DNA from: Hofstenia miamia
Lineage: Eukaryota > Xenacoelomorpha > Acoela > Hofsteniidae
Assembly: GCA_900660155.1 (NCBI GenBank)
Contig: CABFPE010000602.1
Span: 159,138-223,137, forward strand
Direction: 5' to 3'
Length of the DNA stretch: 64,000 nucleotides
Below the pieces are notes generated by a model. The model was not told where the DNA came from. It saw only the letters and a program-made list of their open reading frames with translations, and did not search any database. This document shows, piece after piece, positions 1 to 12,216 of this stretch. The translations under genes and the position numbers were made by a program. Positions within the stretch are counted from its first letter, which is position 1. Each line of letters opens with the position of its first letter.

Positions 1-42
<42 letters not shown>

Positions 43-235
43 GTATGTGAATTTCTCTAATGAAAATTTAACTCTTTTTATTTTTGTTAGGTATTTAATG
101 AAGTATGTCTTTTTAAGTTGTCTATTCTTAGATATATGTGATGTTTCAATAAAAGGGTTGGCAATAATAGATAACTTGTAAAGGTTGATTGCTTTTCATT
201 TTCAAGGAACAGAAAAATTGCAGAGCTGCTTTGAG
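1..235. repeat. Left arm of a 235-bp inverted repeat, starting with a TA microsatellite
   Basis: This stretch reappears in reverse complement at 6884-7118, directly after a single N at 6883. The match looks essentially perfect and stops at base 235 on this side. Bases 1-37 are a (TA)n run. Because the partner begins exactly at an N, an unmerged contig overlap with one contig flipped is the simplest reading; a true inverted duplication is the alternative. Confidence 0.8.
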
Positions 236-649
236 GAATATCCTTCTCTTATTAAATAAGATTAAAATTAATCTCAATTTGCATAGATTTTCCAAAGCGC
301 GAATATTTGTTCTGCATCCTTTAGACACTCGACTGAATAGCAACTTAGGAATTGAGACAAAAAGAAACGTTCTTTTGTAAAATTTGAAAACTAATACTGA
401 ACATTGCTTTTCATGCAATAAATTTTAACTTAAGGTTTGTGACATACATGAAAATAAAAAAATACCGTTCTATTCCAAAATCCATTTGAAGTGATGAAAT
501 AATCACTTACTGTATTGTGTCTTGCATTTTGCATGCTTTGCTGTAATCTACTTAAAATGATCACCTTGACGACCTTAAATCTTCTCATTTTGATTAAATT
601 TTTCATAGAAAATCACTCAATAATATGCTAATATATCATTGGAATTTAG

Positions 650-990
650 ATCCATACATAAAGGTCTTGGTTTTCCAAGAAGGATCGGTCGTTCTTCAAA
701 AAAAGACAAAAATTAAACATAAGACTACGAATCCTATATTCAAAGAGGTCTTTACATTTCAAGTGGGTACCACAGAGGAACATCTTGAGAGTACTTCAAT
801 CGAATTTACTGTTTATGACAGATCCAAAATCTTATCAGACGACATGATCGGTCAAGTGAAAGTAGGTTGCCGCGCAACAGAGCAAAGCGAAATTTTGCAA
901 TGGCAAGAATTGCTGAATAATAATGGATTAGCAGTTCCAGCAACGCATGACATCATGGAAGCAGACGATATTTATCAAGATGTTTATTAG
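650..990 (+). CDS. Synaptotagmin-like protein, last exon (second half of C2B domain)
   Basis: The exon opens at an AG acceptor (648-649) that splits an Asp codon and reads DPYIKV, the start of the SDPYVK strand of C2 domains. It continues through KTKIKHKTTNPIFKE, the basic strand and TLNP-type loop, then VYDRSKILSDDMIG, the second calcium loop, and the QWQELL helix that corresponds to HWSDML of synaptotagmin C2B, before a TAG stop at 988-990. This order is typical of synaptotagmin C2B, a membrane and SNARE-binding module of vesicle exocytosis. In loop 3 the usual Asp-x-Asp is Asp-Arg-Ser, so one calcium ligand is missing, as in calcium-independent family members. The terminal Trp-His-x-Leu motif is replaced by ATHDI. 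Upstream exons lie outside the window. Doc2, rabphilin or Slp relatives cannot be excluded. Confidence 0.75.
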
Positions 991-1099
991 GTCAATTTGG
1001 AGGATTTGTTTATCGTTGATGTTGTTATTGTCTTAGTTTAGTTAATACAGAATTTATTCGTGCTAACAACATTTTAAGATAACACATATAAGAAAAACA

Positions 1100-1130
<31 letters not shown>

Positions 1131-2414
1131 ATTTCTTATTAAATGTTTTAATTTAAAAATCCCTAGTTAGTGTAAGCAAATATTTTGAATTCGGTCATCC
1201 AATCTAAATTGGATGTCATCAATTTCTTGTTTTTAGGTGTTAGACTTTCTTACAAAAATTCAATACAGTTGTATTTCTTACAGAATAGAATTTATAATTT
1301 TAACAAAAACAAATGCAATTATTGATTTCATTAAGGAATTTATTAAAATCTCATTAAAAAGATACCCTATACAAGAAGATGTTGTGCTTGCCTAAGAAAT
1401 TGTGAACTCATTCTTATTTTCAGCAATAATTTGCCGGCGTTATTTTACTTTAGGAGACCCACTTGCAATGATGTCATAAAATAATAATTAACCCTAACCC
1501 CAATTCCTTTCCCAAAACTTAAATTTTCTGCAAAAAATTAATCAACGTGATGAAATGTAATACAACTGCAATGGTTGGGGTGTAGGGTTAGGGTTAAGGT
1601 TAGAGTTTAATACCCATTTTATGACGTCACTTGAACTGGGTCCCCTAAAGTAAAATAACGCCAATTTGTCTTTGCCTTACTAAAAAATATGAAGTATTTC
1701 AGTATGTAAAATTAATTTATTTGAAATTTGAGTAAAACTCAGCTTTCAGGTTGACATAAGCAAAAATTTTGACTGTACCAAGATGTAAAGTCAAAATGCC
1801 AAGAACAGCAAAAGCCAAGTCACAGTGAATCAAAATGCAATTTATTTTATCTAAAAATTGCTATTATCATTTTTTTATTGCAACTGCTGCAGTATTGTGA
1901 ATACATCAAAAAGAATACAAATTTATCAGTTATATTATTCAATCCAATAGCCAACTTTCGTGTTCTTATTTCGTGTATATAATTGTCAATAACTTATTTC
2001 TAATAAGGATGAATGCATTTATGCAAACTCTATTAATGAATATGAGACCGATGTCTAAAAAAATCCCTAAATTTAACCAAAATTTGATACCTAAGGATAT
2101 CCACTAAAGCTAAGGCTTTTTTATTGAACAATAAAATTTAAAATAAACACTTAGTAACATAATATGTAAAGATGATTCATAAAATGAAGTTAGGACTACC
2201 AATTAGAGCATTTTCAGATCCTAAACGTCCCCACTTCAATAAATGATAATCCATTTAGATCATTTTGAAGTCATTGTAATGATAATATATGATAGTTTTG
2301 TATTCCATTCTCATTTGTTTACAAAGAATGATATTCTCAATTTTCAAATATATATATTTCTATCTCATGGTTGGTCAACAACATGAGTTCCTTGTTTAGT
2401 TGGCAAATAGCAGT
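991..2414. other. Intergenic region between the C2-domain gene and WASP
   Basis: About 1.4 kb of AT-rich sequence. It holds a (TA)n run near 1100-1126 and the MITE at 1436-1662. I see no other gene. A TTTAG acceptor-like site at 2395-2399 precedes the WASP start. Confidence 0.6.
1436..1662. mobile_element. Short inverted-repeat element (MITE), 8-bp target duplication
   Basis: The ends are inverted copies: GGCGTTATTTTACTTTAGG at the left, and its complement with few changes at the right (about 28 bp). The flanks AATTTGCC (1428-1435) and AATTTGTC (1663-1670) match at 7 of 8 bases, as expected for an 8-bp target site duplication. The interior holds CCCTAACCC and GGGTTAGGG blocks in opposite orientation, so the whole 227 bp can fold back. 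No coding potential. An 8-bp duplication with ends starting GG fits Merlin- or hAT-type mobilisation; the family is not certain. Confidence 0.7.
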
Positions 2415-4498
2415 ATGAATAGCATTGGTAACAATGCTTGCTCTATTGCACTAAATGAACAAGAGAACTACAGGATATTGGCTTCAATTGGGAAGCAAAA
2501 TCAATCCCTGTCAACAGCGGTTTGTCAAATCTATCAAGTAGACAATAGTAAATTATGGCGATTCCACTCCTGCGGAGTTGCTCTTTTGGTTAAAGACATT
2601 GCCAAGCGCTCATACTTTATTAGAGTTTTACAGTATGATAAATGTAAGCAAATATACGAGCAAGAACTTTATCTTGGGTACACATTTAAGAAAGTTGCTC
2701 CTCGGATTATAACATATCATGGGGATACCTGTCAACATGCAATTGGGTTTGCTAGGGCAGAAGAAGCTGCACATTTTTCTGAACAACTTCAAGTAAGAAT
2801 CGATACTAGAGAAAAAACTAGACAGAGAAGACTTCAAATGAAAGCAAAAAAACAGAGTATTGATGGGGTGTTCGTTGAAATACCACCTTCTGAAATTGGA
2901 TCCGCTTCAATGCAATCTCCGCCTCCTGCTCCACCAACTCCACCAGCAGGGAGAACATATCAAGCTTTTCTCAAGAGAATAAACTTGAATAGGGATAGAA
3001 AGAAGTCTGCGAAAGAAGCGCCACTTTGTAAGCAATCGATTGGCTCGCCAACAAATTTCCAAAGGGTTGGTCACTTAGGATCCGAAACCTCAATGCTTTC
3101 AAGCAACAGTGGAGACGGAAATGACTTCCTCAAGTTTCTAGTATCTGTAGGCATGATTACAGAAAAGCAATTATCTGATCCTGACACAAGAGACTTTATA
3201 TTGAAATTAGTAGATCAGCAAGGCGGAATGGAAAGAGCGAAACAAGAAATGAATACATATGAAACTCAGAAAATTACCAGTCAATATAGAAAGCCCCCAC
3301 CACAAATTCCAAAGAGAAGGGGGCTGACTCCTCCTACACCACCACCTCCTAGGTCGAAAATGCAAATGTCAAAAGCTTCGCAAGGACCAGTACCTCCTCC
3401 TCCGCCTCCACCACCCGTAGCTCCAACACCTGCATGCCCTCCACCACCACAGCTCTCGAGTAATGCTCCAAAGCCTCCACCCATACAATCTAGCACTCAA
3501 CAGAAGAAGATTGCACCAGAACAAAGTCAAGCCAGTGACAGAGACAATGTCATGATGCAAATTAGAAACTTCAGGAAAGAAAACCATCTGAAGAAAGTAG
3601 AGGTATCTGAAAAACCCAAATTTGAAGCTTCACCAGCTATTGAAGAAGGTGGTGGCATATTTGGAACTTTAGCTAAGGCTCTTGCAATGCGAAGTCAGGC
3701 TATTCATGGTGATGAACATGACAGTGGGGATAATTTTGACGATGATGACGNGAAGCGCCACTTTGTAAGCAATCGATTGGCTCGCCAACAAATTTCCAAA
3801 GGGTTGGTCACTTAGGATCCGAAACCTCAATGCTTTCAAGCAACAGTGGAGACGGAAATGACTTCCTCAAGTTTCTAGTATCTGTAGGCATGATTACAGA
3901 AAAGCAATTATCTGATCCTGACACAAGAGACTTTATATTGAAATTAGTAGATCAGCAAGGCGGAATGGAAAGAGCGAAACAAGAAATGAATACATATGAA
4001 ACTCAGAAAATTACCAGTCAATATAGAAAGCCCCCACCACAAATTCCAAAGAGAAGGGGGCTGACTCCTCCTACACCACCACCTCCTAGGTCGAAAATGC
4101 AAATGTCAAAAGCTTCGCAAGGACCAGTACCTCCTCCTCCGCCTCCACCACCCGTAGCTCCAACACCTGCATGCCCTCCACCACCACAGCTCTCGAGTAA
4201 TGCTCCAAAGCCTCCACCCATACAATCTAGCACTCAACAGAAGAAGATTGCACCAGAACAAAGTCAAGCCAGTGACAGAGACAATGTCATGATGCAAATT
4301 AGAAACTTCAGGAAAGAAAACCATCTGAAGAAAGTAGAGGTATCTGAAAAACCCAAATTTGAAGCTTCACCAGCTATTGAAGAAGGTGGTGGCATATTTG
4401 GAACTTTAGCTAAGGCTCTTGCAATGCGAAGTCAGGCTATTCATGGTGATGAACATGACAGTGGGGATAATTTTGACGATGATGACGACTGGAATTAA
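2415..4498 (+). CDS. WASP/N-WASP actin nucleation-promoting factor (intronless; assembly duplication inside)
   Basis: Domains in order: an N-terminal WH1/EVH1 domain (from NEQENYRILASIG through SYFIRVLQYDK and YHGDTCQHAIGFARAEEA), a basic stretch (about residues 140-150), a CRIB/GTPase-binding motif (IGSPTNFQRVGHLG), its autoinhibitory helix region (GMITEKQLSDPDTRDFI), a proline-rich region with PPPPPPPP tracts, a single WH2 actin-binding motif (MMQIRNFRKENHLKKVE), a central helix (GIFGTLAKALAMRSQAIH) and an acidic tail ending DDDDDWN. Such proteins bind Cdc42-type GTPases and activate the Arp2/3 complex. The ATG at 2415 places WH1 as in N-WASP; an acceptor-like TTTAG lies 16 bases upstream. 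The real protein runs 2415-3750 and finishes at 4488-4498, because 3752-4487 repeats 3015-3750 after an N at 3751. About 448 residues result. Vertebrate orthologues have many introns; here there is none in the coding region. Confidence 0.9.
3752..4487 (+). repeat. Second printing of 3015-3750 (WASP 3' half) after a single-N gap
   Basis: Offset 737, no difference noticed over 736 bases, and it begins directly after the N at 3751. The first copy stops at the N and only the second reaches the stop codon. This is what two overlapping contigs joined end to end would look like. Confidence 0.9.
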
Positions 4499-4528
4499 AT
4501 GACCATCTAGAGTATTAATGCTTTTAAA

Positions 4529-4642
4529 CCCTATTGCTAAGCATTAATTCTAGCAAAAATCAAGCTTTCAGTTCTTTGTAAAATGCCCTATTGCTAAGCA
4601 TTAATTCTAGCAAAAATCAAGCTTTCAGTTCTTTGTAAAATG
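4529..4642. repeat. 57-bp tandem duplication in the WASP 3' region
   Basis: The unit beginning CCCTATTGCTAAGCATTAAT occurs twice in a row (4529-4585 and 4586-4642), just after the WASP stop codon. No N lies near, so this looks like a real small tandem duplication in the 3' untranslated region. Confidence 0.85.
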
Positions 4643-6845
4643 CCTATTAATTTTTTATCAACGAATATGTTTTTTGTGAAAACAATAGAAAAGTCGTTTT
4701 TAGTCACAAAGAAGCAAAAAAATATGTATATCAGAGAATAACAAAGAATAGAATAGATAAATATCATCAAACAAGCATAGTATACTAAATTTTGTTTCAC
4801 TTTATGTAAATTCGAACATTTGTTAAAGTATACAAAGCATATTTGTAATCAGATTGAAATTTTCAAACCCAGACCTACTTGAACTGGAAACACTTCAATT
4901 TTTGGAATTTTGTCACAAATTTATAAAAATATTTTAGTTATTTTTCATAACAAATAGAAAGTTTTGTGATAAAATTTACACATTTAAAGTGTATTCTTAT
5001 TTCTAGTTTAAAATATATCAATTCAATTTTGTCATTAGTTTTTGCAGCAATGGCCGGCTGCTGTTTCGTGTCACAACTCACTTCTGGCTGCGACTGGAAA
5101 ACACTAGTCACAAATTTTTCACGATCAACTTTTCAAAATTGATTCAATTTAACTATTTACTTCATTGCCTAGACTATTTGTGTTTCGAATGATTTACATT
5201 TCTTTAACTTGTCTACAGGGCTTACAAATTTGTATATTCATTTTATATGTGAACAACTACTAGCTAACTGTGGAATGATTCACTAAAAGATTTCCATTGG
5301 TTCCAGATAAGCCATTGATAAACAATTTTCTAGTTTAGAATTGCATTTTTCTAATCATATTTATTATAATCATAATGGCAATGGAAATCAGAGTTGGAAT
5401 TATAAATAACCAATGAAATATATACCCTTATTTCAAGAAGTAATAGTTTTATTATATATGACAAATATATAACATAGATATCATTTACATGTATATGAAT
5501 TTCACTTTAACTACATTTAAAAATTTAGGAAATATTTTATCTTCAAACAGATTTTAACCCGATTTGATCATTGAATATCTTAGCCCAGCCTGTACCCATC
5601 CGTCACATTGAACACCTATGATATTGAGGTAGCGTCATTAATAAAGAATTATTTTAAATATTAATTAATGCAGACCTATTGCACCTCAAGGGTTAAGATT
5701 GTTTCTGTCCTTACAAACTTCGTATATATGCCAATTAGGAATTAGATCTTAATTCCAACTATCAATAGAGAGACATGTAGAGACATGTAGAGTTTTTGCT
5801 TATCAAACTCATTGCCAATTTACAAACTCTTCCCACTATTTAAGTGTCTATTTGTGTAAATATTAAGAGATAAATATTTACTACTTCCTTAGAATTACAA
5901 TCTTTCATGCTTGAATGTTATTAATTTTTACTAAGTAAACAATAGCGTTACATATAATGATTCCTTCTAAAATAGAATAGATTTAGATACGTGAAGAAGA
6001 AGAAATTTCTTAATGTTCCAGCAGTACACTAGTCAACAAATGTTGATATGGAACTAAAAAAAAGCGCAACACACAATATCGAAAATAGTATTTACGGAAA
6101 ATTGATCGTTACAATAAATTTACAAATGTTTGTAAATTAAGTAAGTTGAAGAATATATAGTGTCAATCTCAGGGTAATTATTTGAACCAGAGTAATCTCA
6201 TATATCTTGTTCGGCCTTATCTATCTTTCTTATACACAGGGTGTGTAATTACAATTTTGGAATGGGTATATCCGACTGAAATCTTTTCCAAAATTCAAAG
6301 GATATATATTTTTAAGAACCACAAAAAGAAATGACTTAAAAATCGAATAAAGAAATGTTTCACGATGGCATGAACTGGACGGATGAAATTGACGCAATCA
6401 GATGCTATTACTGCAGAGGAGAGTCACTTATAGCTGCTTTGAAGTGGTTCAAACAAATACGCCAAATGTCTAAAATTTTACAAGAATCTGTCAGGTAAAA
6501 CAACGTGTGGAGTGTTATATTTATAATAATCAGGCCTTTTAATCCTTAACAACCCAATGAAATTGAGAATAATCTAGCGTTAAATTTTGAATGTTATTGA
6601 TAGAAATTAATAATCCAATAAAGAATTGGCAACTGAAAATCAGTTGTTAAATGTATCCAAACAATAAATTCCCTAATTAGTTGGTTTATCAATTAGAAGA
6701 GTATATATCATTGGCTTGTTTTGAAAAGAGAGACTTAATAGTGCTTAGCGATTTGAAACCATGTAGTTATCAGGCTTGTCTGTGGAGTGGGGATCCTTAT
6801 ACATCAAAAACCACAGCAAATGTGTGGGAAGGTTGTGCAATTTGC

Positions 6846-6880
<35 letters not shown>

Positions 6881-6882
6881 GA
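4643..6882. other. Region without recognised gene
   Basis: About 2.2 kb of AT-rich sequence. A short direct repeat (AGAGACATGT, twice near 5770) and a TA run at 6850-6878 just before the N at 6883 are the only structures I noticed. No open frame looks like coding sequence. Confidence 0.5.
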
Positions 6883-6883
6883 N

Positions 6884-7081
6884 CTCAAAGCAGCTCTGCA
6901 ATTTTTCTGTTCCTTGAAAATGAAAAGCAATCAACCTTTACAAGTTATCTATTATTGCCAACCCTTTTATTGAAACATCACATATATCTAAGAATAGACA
7001 ACTTAAAAAGACATACTTCATTAAATACCTAACAAAAATAAAAAGAGTTAAATTTTCATTAGAGAAATTCACATACATTGA

Positions 7082-7118
<37 letters not shown>
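6884..7118. repeat. Right arm of the inverted repeat, reverse complement of 1-235
   Basis: It begins immediately after the N at 6883 with the complement of base 235 and runs outward into a long (TA)n microsatellite (about 7087-7141). See the entry for 1-235. Confidence 0.8.
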
Positions 7119-7152
<34 letters not shown>

Positions 7153-7639
7153 GTAGTATATATACAAAATCAGCAAAACCACTTCTATAAATTATAAAGA
7201 AGAAATCGAAGAAACCCTATTTATTCATAAACTATTTCAAAAATACATCATTTGCAAGCGTCAATAAACTGCTCAAAAACATTACAAAATAACATTATTA
7301 CACCTTTGGGCTTTTGCGGTTTAAATTCTGTTAGTTGAATAACCCGGATTGTAAAATTTGAAACCATTGTATTTGAATTCAATTATTTTTTGCGTTTCTA
7401 GAATTATAGAAATATCTCTTGACATTGTTAAAAAAATATCTTGAATTTAATCAGTTGCTTAATTTCTCTATGTAAGTCATTCCAAAATTTTAGGGAGGCA
7501 TTAATGAAGTATTTAAAAATTTCTCATTATTCTCTCCTGCAAAGAATTGGCTTAATGTCTTTAGTGCGTGTGCTTAGGTGTCCAATACAACTCATGGTAG
7601 TAGCTAACATCGTTGACGATCCCATACAGTATAGGTAAG

Positions 7640-10600
7640 ACGTTTACATGAATTAGATAAAATAAGATATTCTTTATTCAGATAAATATTGACAATTAAA
7701 AACTGATACTTTATCTGAATAGGGTCAAAAATATACAAACATACATACAAATACATGCAAAAGCAAAGTATACTATACAATAAATCTAACAGGCTAGGGA
7801 GAAATTACTAGAAGATTTCAAGTACGGGTTGTTGAGTAATCATTGTTGTAGAATTTGTATCCTAGCCATGATTGTCCTGAGATATACTTTTGCTTAAGAA
7901 AAATTTTAATTTGTTCCTTAAAAGCTCTTAGTTTTTCAATATTCTTTATCTCTTTAGGTAATGAATTCCATGTTCTGATAGCGGTATTAATAAATGATTC
8001 TTTCAAGACTTTTTTTCTGTACTTAATGCAGGAAAAATGTTTTGATCTGGAGTTTTGTTTATGAATAAAACCAGGCATTGAAATCGTATTATAAGGTGGT
8101 AAGTTCTTGATGAGTTTAAAAATGTCAACATAGTATTCAAAATGACAAGCTGTCTTGGAAAAAGGATTGATTTGGAAATGTAGTCCTTAGTTCTGGCGGA
8201 ATTTTTCTTTGAGACATTAAGTGCCCATTTTAATTGCACATCAAGTTTCTTGAAAAAAGCATCTTTTATATCAGTGAATAATATATTTGCATAATTTAGA
8301 TGACTCATTATAAATGCATGAAAAAATTGAATTATTGCACAAGCTGGTAATTGCATTACTATCATTGACATGTTTCTTATACCAATAATGGCTAATTTTC
8401 GAACTATTGCATTAATGTGAGATTCAAAATTTAGCTTAGAATCAAAAATTACTCCTAGGTACTTGAAATTATCTACAGTCGGGATGCTAGTATTATTGAC
8501 ATTAAGGGTTAAGGCTGAAACATCGTGAGTATTTTTAGTGGGCTGCAAAATACAAAATTCAGTTTTATCTTCATTTATAAGCAACCTGTGCATCCTGAAA
8601 TACGTACATAATTTGTTACAATTTAATGCTATCGATTCAATTGCCATGTGCATGGATTTAAGAAGTGTTTACTTAATAGTAACAGAAAAGTTGTTTGCTG
8701 CTAGCTTCATTACCCATCTTAACTTCTCATAAGTTTTCAGTAAGAAATTTTCATTGACATTCGTATAGAGCACAATAAAAGTGACTTAAAAATATAGCAT
8801 GGATCAAGTGAATTTTTGCTTTAGTAGGCAACTGCTTGTTGAGTAATTAAAATAACTCTTCTTTTTCAATGATTAGGTCTATATTAAATTGCTTTTCAAA
8901 AGTAATTAATGAGACAATTGAAATTGCCAAGTACTTAAAATTGTCCTCTTCAACTATTTGGGTGAAAATAAAAATTCAACTTATGAACAATTTTTTTCAA
9001 TTTGCTTTTGATTTTATGATAAATTCAGAAATGAGTTTTGGTAACACCGTTATCCATAATTTCTTTCAATGGATCTTCAATCCATTTATTTGAGTTTTTC
9101 TCATCAGCGTATTGAATAACATGCCAATTAAGCAATGGTCCTAAAATTCTTCCCGGTGGAACAGCTCTATTGATTTATACCCAATTCGAAAAAGTTTCAT
9201 TAATTTAAATATTTGCTTTCGATTACTTAAATAATTTGATAAAAGTGCTAAGGTTTGAATAACAAAGTATTTATAGTTTAAGTTTTTAAGTAAAATACCA
9301 TGATCGATAGAATCAAACGCCTTATAAAGATCTAGACAAGCAATTAAAGAACCTAGGGTTAACGAAAGTCTTGTTTAAATTGTCTGTAAAATTGTTTCCA
9401 TTTTGATTTCTTAACACATCAATTGAGTTTGATTTTGATCACTTATAATGTGTGATTTAATGTATTAGCATCCATTATGACTTTTCTAATTTTGTAAAAA
9501 AATTTACAACATTAGACCTTCATTTCATTTACTATCAACGCTACATGGATGATGAAGTAACTTCATGCAGCATACTTACGAAATTAATTTTAATTTATAA
9601 GAATATTAAGTTTACAAAGAAATTAGAAACTAAGAGCAATTTTAATTTTTTGCATGCACAAATAACTAGAAGAGATAATAAATTTGTAGTTGGAGCATAA
9701 AGAAAACAGCAGATACAGGATTGCTATTGAACTACACCTCAAATACTCATTTAAATTGGAAAATATCATTAATTAAAAAAAGCAGTATTTTTTGTTTGGA
9801 TTTTGTACTGAATCTAGCCATTATCTTCTTTTCAGGCAAAATCAATTTTCTAATGAAAAGGATGAAGAAAATATTTTCATTAATCTTTTCATGTGTTTCA
9901 ATGCTTTTCATGTTATTTTTTGGGACTGAATGATGCTTAAATCTGATAGATGTAAAACAGTGGTCAGAGATTGGGCATTCAGAAATGCTGTACTCCAAAG
10001 TATGCATTGTTGTTCTCAGCTAATATGATGTAATCAACTAGTGACCTATTCGATAATGTGATTCTAGTAGGCACCCCTTTATTGGCCAATACTAAAACAA
10101 TGTGTTCAAAAAAGATCAATTTTACATTTACTTTATTTTCAGAACAGGCAATTGATAATTCTTTTTCTAGTTGCAGAATAAAATATTTAGTAATCTTCTC
10201 ATGTGGTCACTAAGTACATTTAATGATTGTTTTTTAGTCGTGAATTTTTTAATGGATTAATGATTCAACTATAAAAATTGATGATTTAATTACTTGCATT
10301 GTAATTGTTATGACCTTTTCATCTATTTTTATTGGTACAGGTAGTAGATATTATATTTATTCAAGTGCACATTCATTAATTTGGTTTGTTAGTAAAATTT
10401 CAAAAATCTTACTAATTGATGACCTTACAAAAATTAGTCTATAATCTAGAGTTTTCAAGATCGCCATTCTAATACAGAGAAGCTATATTGACTATTATCA
10501 AATGTTCAGGAATATGGGTTGTTTCAAACAAGCATGTGTATTTTTAGAAACCAAATTTGCATACACGAAGGTCAGCTGAAATTATATTTAATAGATCTGA

Positions 10601-10740
10601 TGGATTCACACTTTGTAGCACATCTGAGAGAGAGAGCAATTCATACGCAATGCAATTGTCTTCCCATTGATCTTTACAGTTCGATATTTCGAAGGATGTC
10701 AATATTCACATTTCCTTCTTTGAGAACCTAGATTTTACCT
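7640..10740 (-). mobile_element. Decayed non-LTR retrotransposon (LINE, CR1/L2/Jockey-like)
   Basis: Read on the minus strand, the parts come in LINE order. Near 9.95-10.1 kb an endonuclease C-terminus (ISECPISDHCF; GVPTRITLSNRSLVDYI). Near 9.3 kb the reverse transcriptase A motif (LIACLDLYKAFDSIDHG). Then a degraded YADD region near 9.1 kb, and from 8653 down to 8003 the RT thumb and C-terminus (LLINEDKTEFCIL, KYLGVIFDSKLNFESHI). At the end comes the TWNSLPKEI block (about 7.97 kb). The frames are broken by many stops and frameshifts, so it is dead. Near the 3' end (7670-7725) a hairpin pairs TATTCAGATAAA with its complement. The 5' limit near 10.74 kb is uncertain. Confidence 0.8.
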
Positions 10741-11907
10741 TTCTAATTACATGAATTTCTTAGTTCAGTGTTATATAGATAGGTAGTGTAGTTTGGATGC
10801 TAAGTAAATTTGCCTTTTTCCTAATAAGTTCAATGCACATAGTTTAAAGGATTACTAAATAAGACTTAGCATTTACTAATTTTGCCTGAATCAAAGATAA
10901 GATTGAAGAGAAAAGAGTTTTTAACTCAATTTATAAGGAAATATTCAAACAAAGAAATTGGGACATAATGTACCAGTGGCAGTTAAAATACAAGTAATTT
11001 TGCCATCAGCATTTTTTGAAATTCTTTGGGATCTATTATCCCGTTGGTAGTGAAAGTGTTAAAGTTCCGACCATAGAAAATTTAAGGCATTTAAAGTTTT
11101 AATCGCACATTAAGGAAATTGTTTGAAAATTGGCAATTGGTATAAAGAATGTCAATATCAGCAAAGCAATTCGCAGACTGCAGGTAATTCAATTTATTGC
11201 AAATATAATATTTGCTGATGCAAAAGTTGTTTTTTAAAGAAAACTTGATATCCAATTAAAATTAATAATAAATGTTTATATCATTTCTTATTTCCAGATC
11301 CATCCTTTTCCCAAGACCATTCACCATCCTTAGAACACTATATGGACACTCTTCAATTAATAATTCCCTAAACAAAACCATATCTCGGGTAAATCATTGC
11401 TAGGCTACAAATTCTACAATAAATATTGCGCAAGATATCGTTCTTGAAATCTTTATAGTAATTTATTCCTAACCTGGTAGATTTATTGTACGTATTCGTA
11501 TGTATCTATATTATACGACACTGTTCAGATAAATTTTCAGTTTCTGTATAGGATATTGTAATGCCAACTAGACGTTGATTCGTATTTGAATTTTAATTGA
11601 AAATCATATTTAAATATTAAATTAACATTGCAATGACTTATATAAATAAACTAATAAATATATTAAAAGCTACGTGCATTTCAGATTGAAACATGTAGCA
11701 AAGCTTCCTAAAATACAGATTTTAACAACAAAAAAAACAATAGGCTTAGTGACATCCATATAAAAAAGTCGTAGGCAGTGTCTATTAGTTGTCGGTATTT
11801 ATTGATCTTAATTCGCTCAGCAGGCCTTGCAGTATAAACGCGGCAGGCCAGTTGGATCTAAGCCAGGGGACATCGACATTGAAAATTGCTACAATATTAA
11901 AAAATTT
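10741..11907. other. Region without recognised gene
   Basis: AT-rich sequence after the LINE. I see no convincing coding frame or element. Confidence 0.45.
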
Positions 11908-12161
11908 GGTACTTTTGCGCTAATAATAGTATATTATAATTATTTTGTAATTTACATTGAAACTTACTATTAATAATAAATTTGAAGTTCCCTTCTAAAT
12001 ATTGTTTGGGGTATGGTTAAGATTAGGACTAAGGTGTGAGTTGGCTTAGTTTAGGGTTATGGTTTGGGTAAATATTAACGCTTGGGAAGGGTTTGGACCA
12101 GGTCTATATTATATTGATAAAGTAGCATTTATTTGAGTGGGGGAGATAAAGCAAAAGTACC
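11908..12161. mobile_element. Short inverted-repeat element (MITE), 8-bp target duplication
   Basis: The ends GGTACTTTTGC and GCAAAAGTACC are perfect complements. The flanks AAAAATTT (11900-11907) and AAAAACTT (12162-12169) match at 7 of 8 bases. The interior has GGGTTA-type blocks, as in the element at 1436-1662, although the end sequences differ. No coding potential. Confidence 0.6.
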
Positions 12162-12216
12162 AAAAACTTAATTGTGAGGGAATACCTCTTCAAGATCAGC
12201 TGAATATCGTCAGTGA

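Noticed and set aside
3281-4324. Gly- and Trp-rich minus-strand frames
   Set aside because: Shadows of the proline-rich region of WASP.
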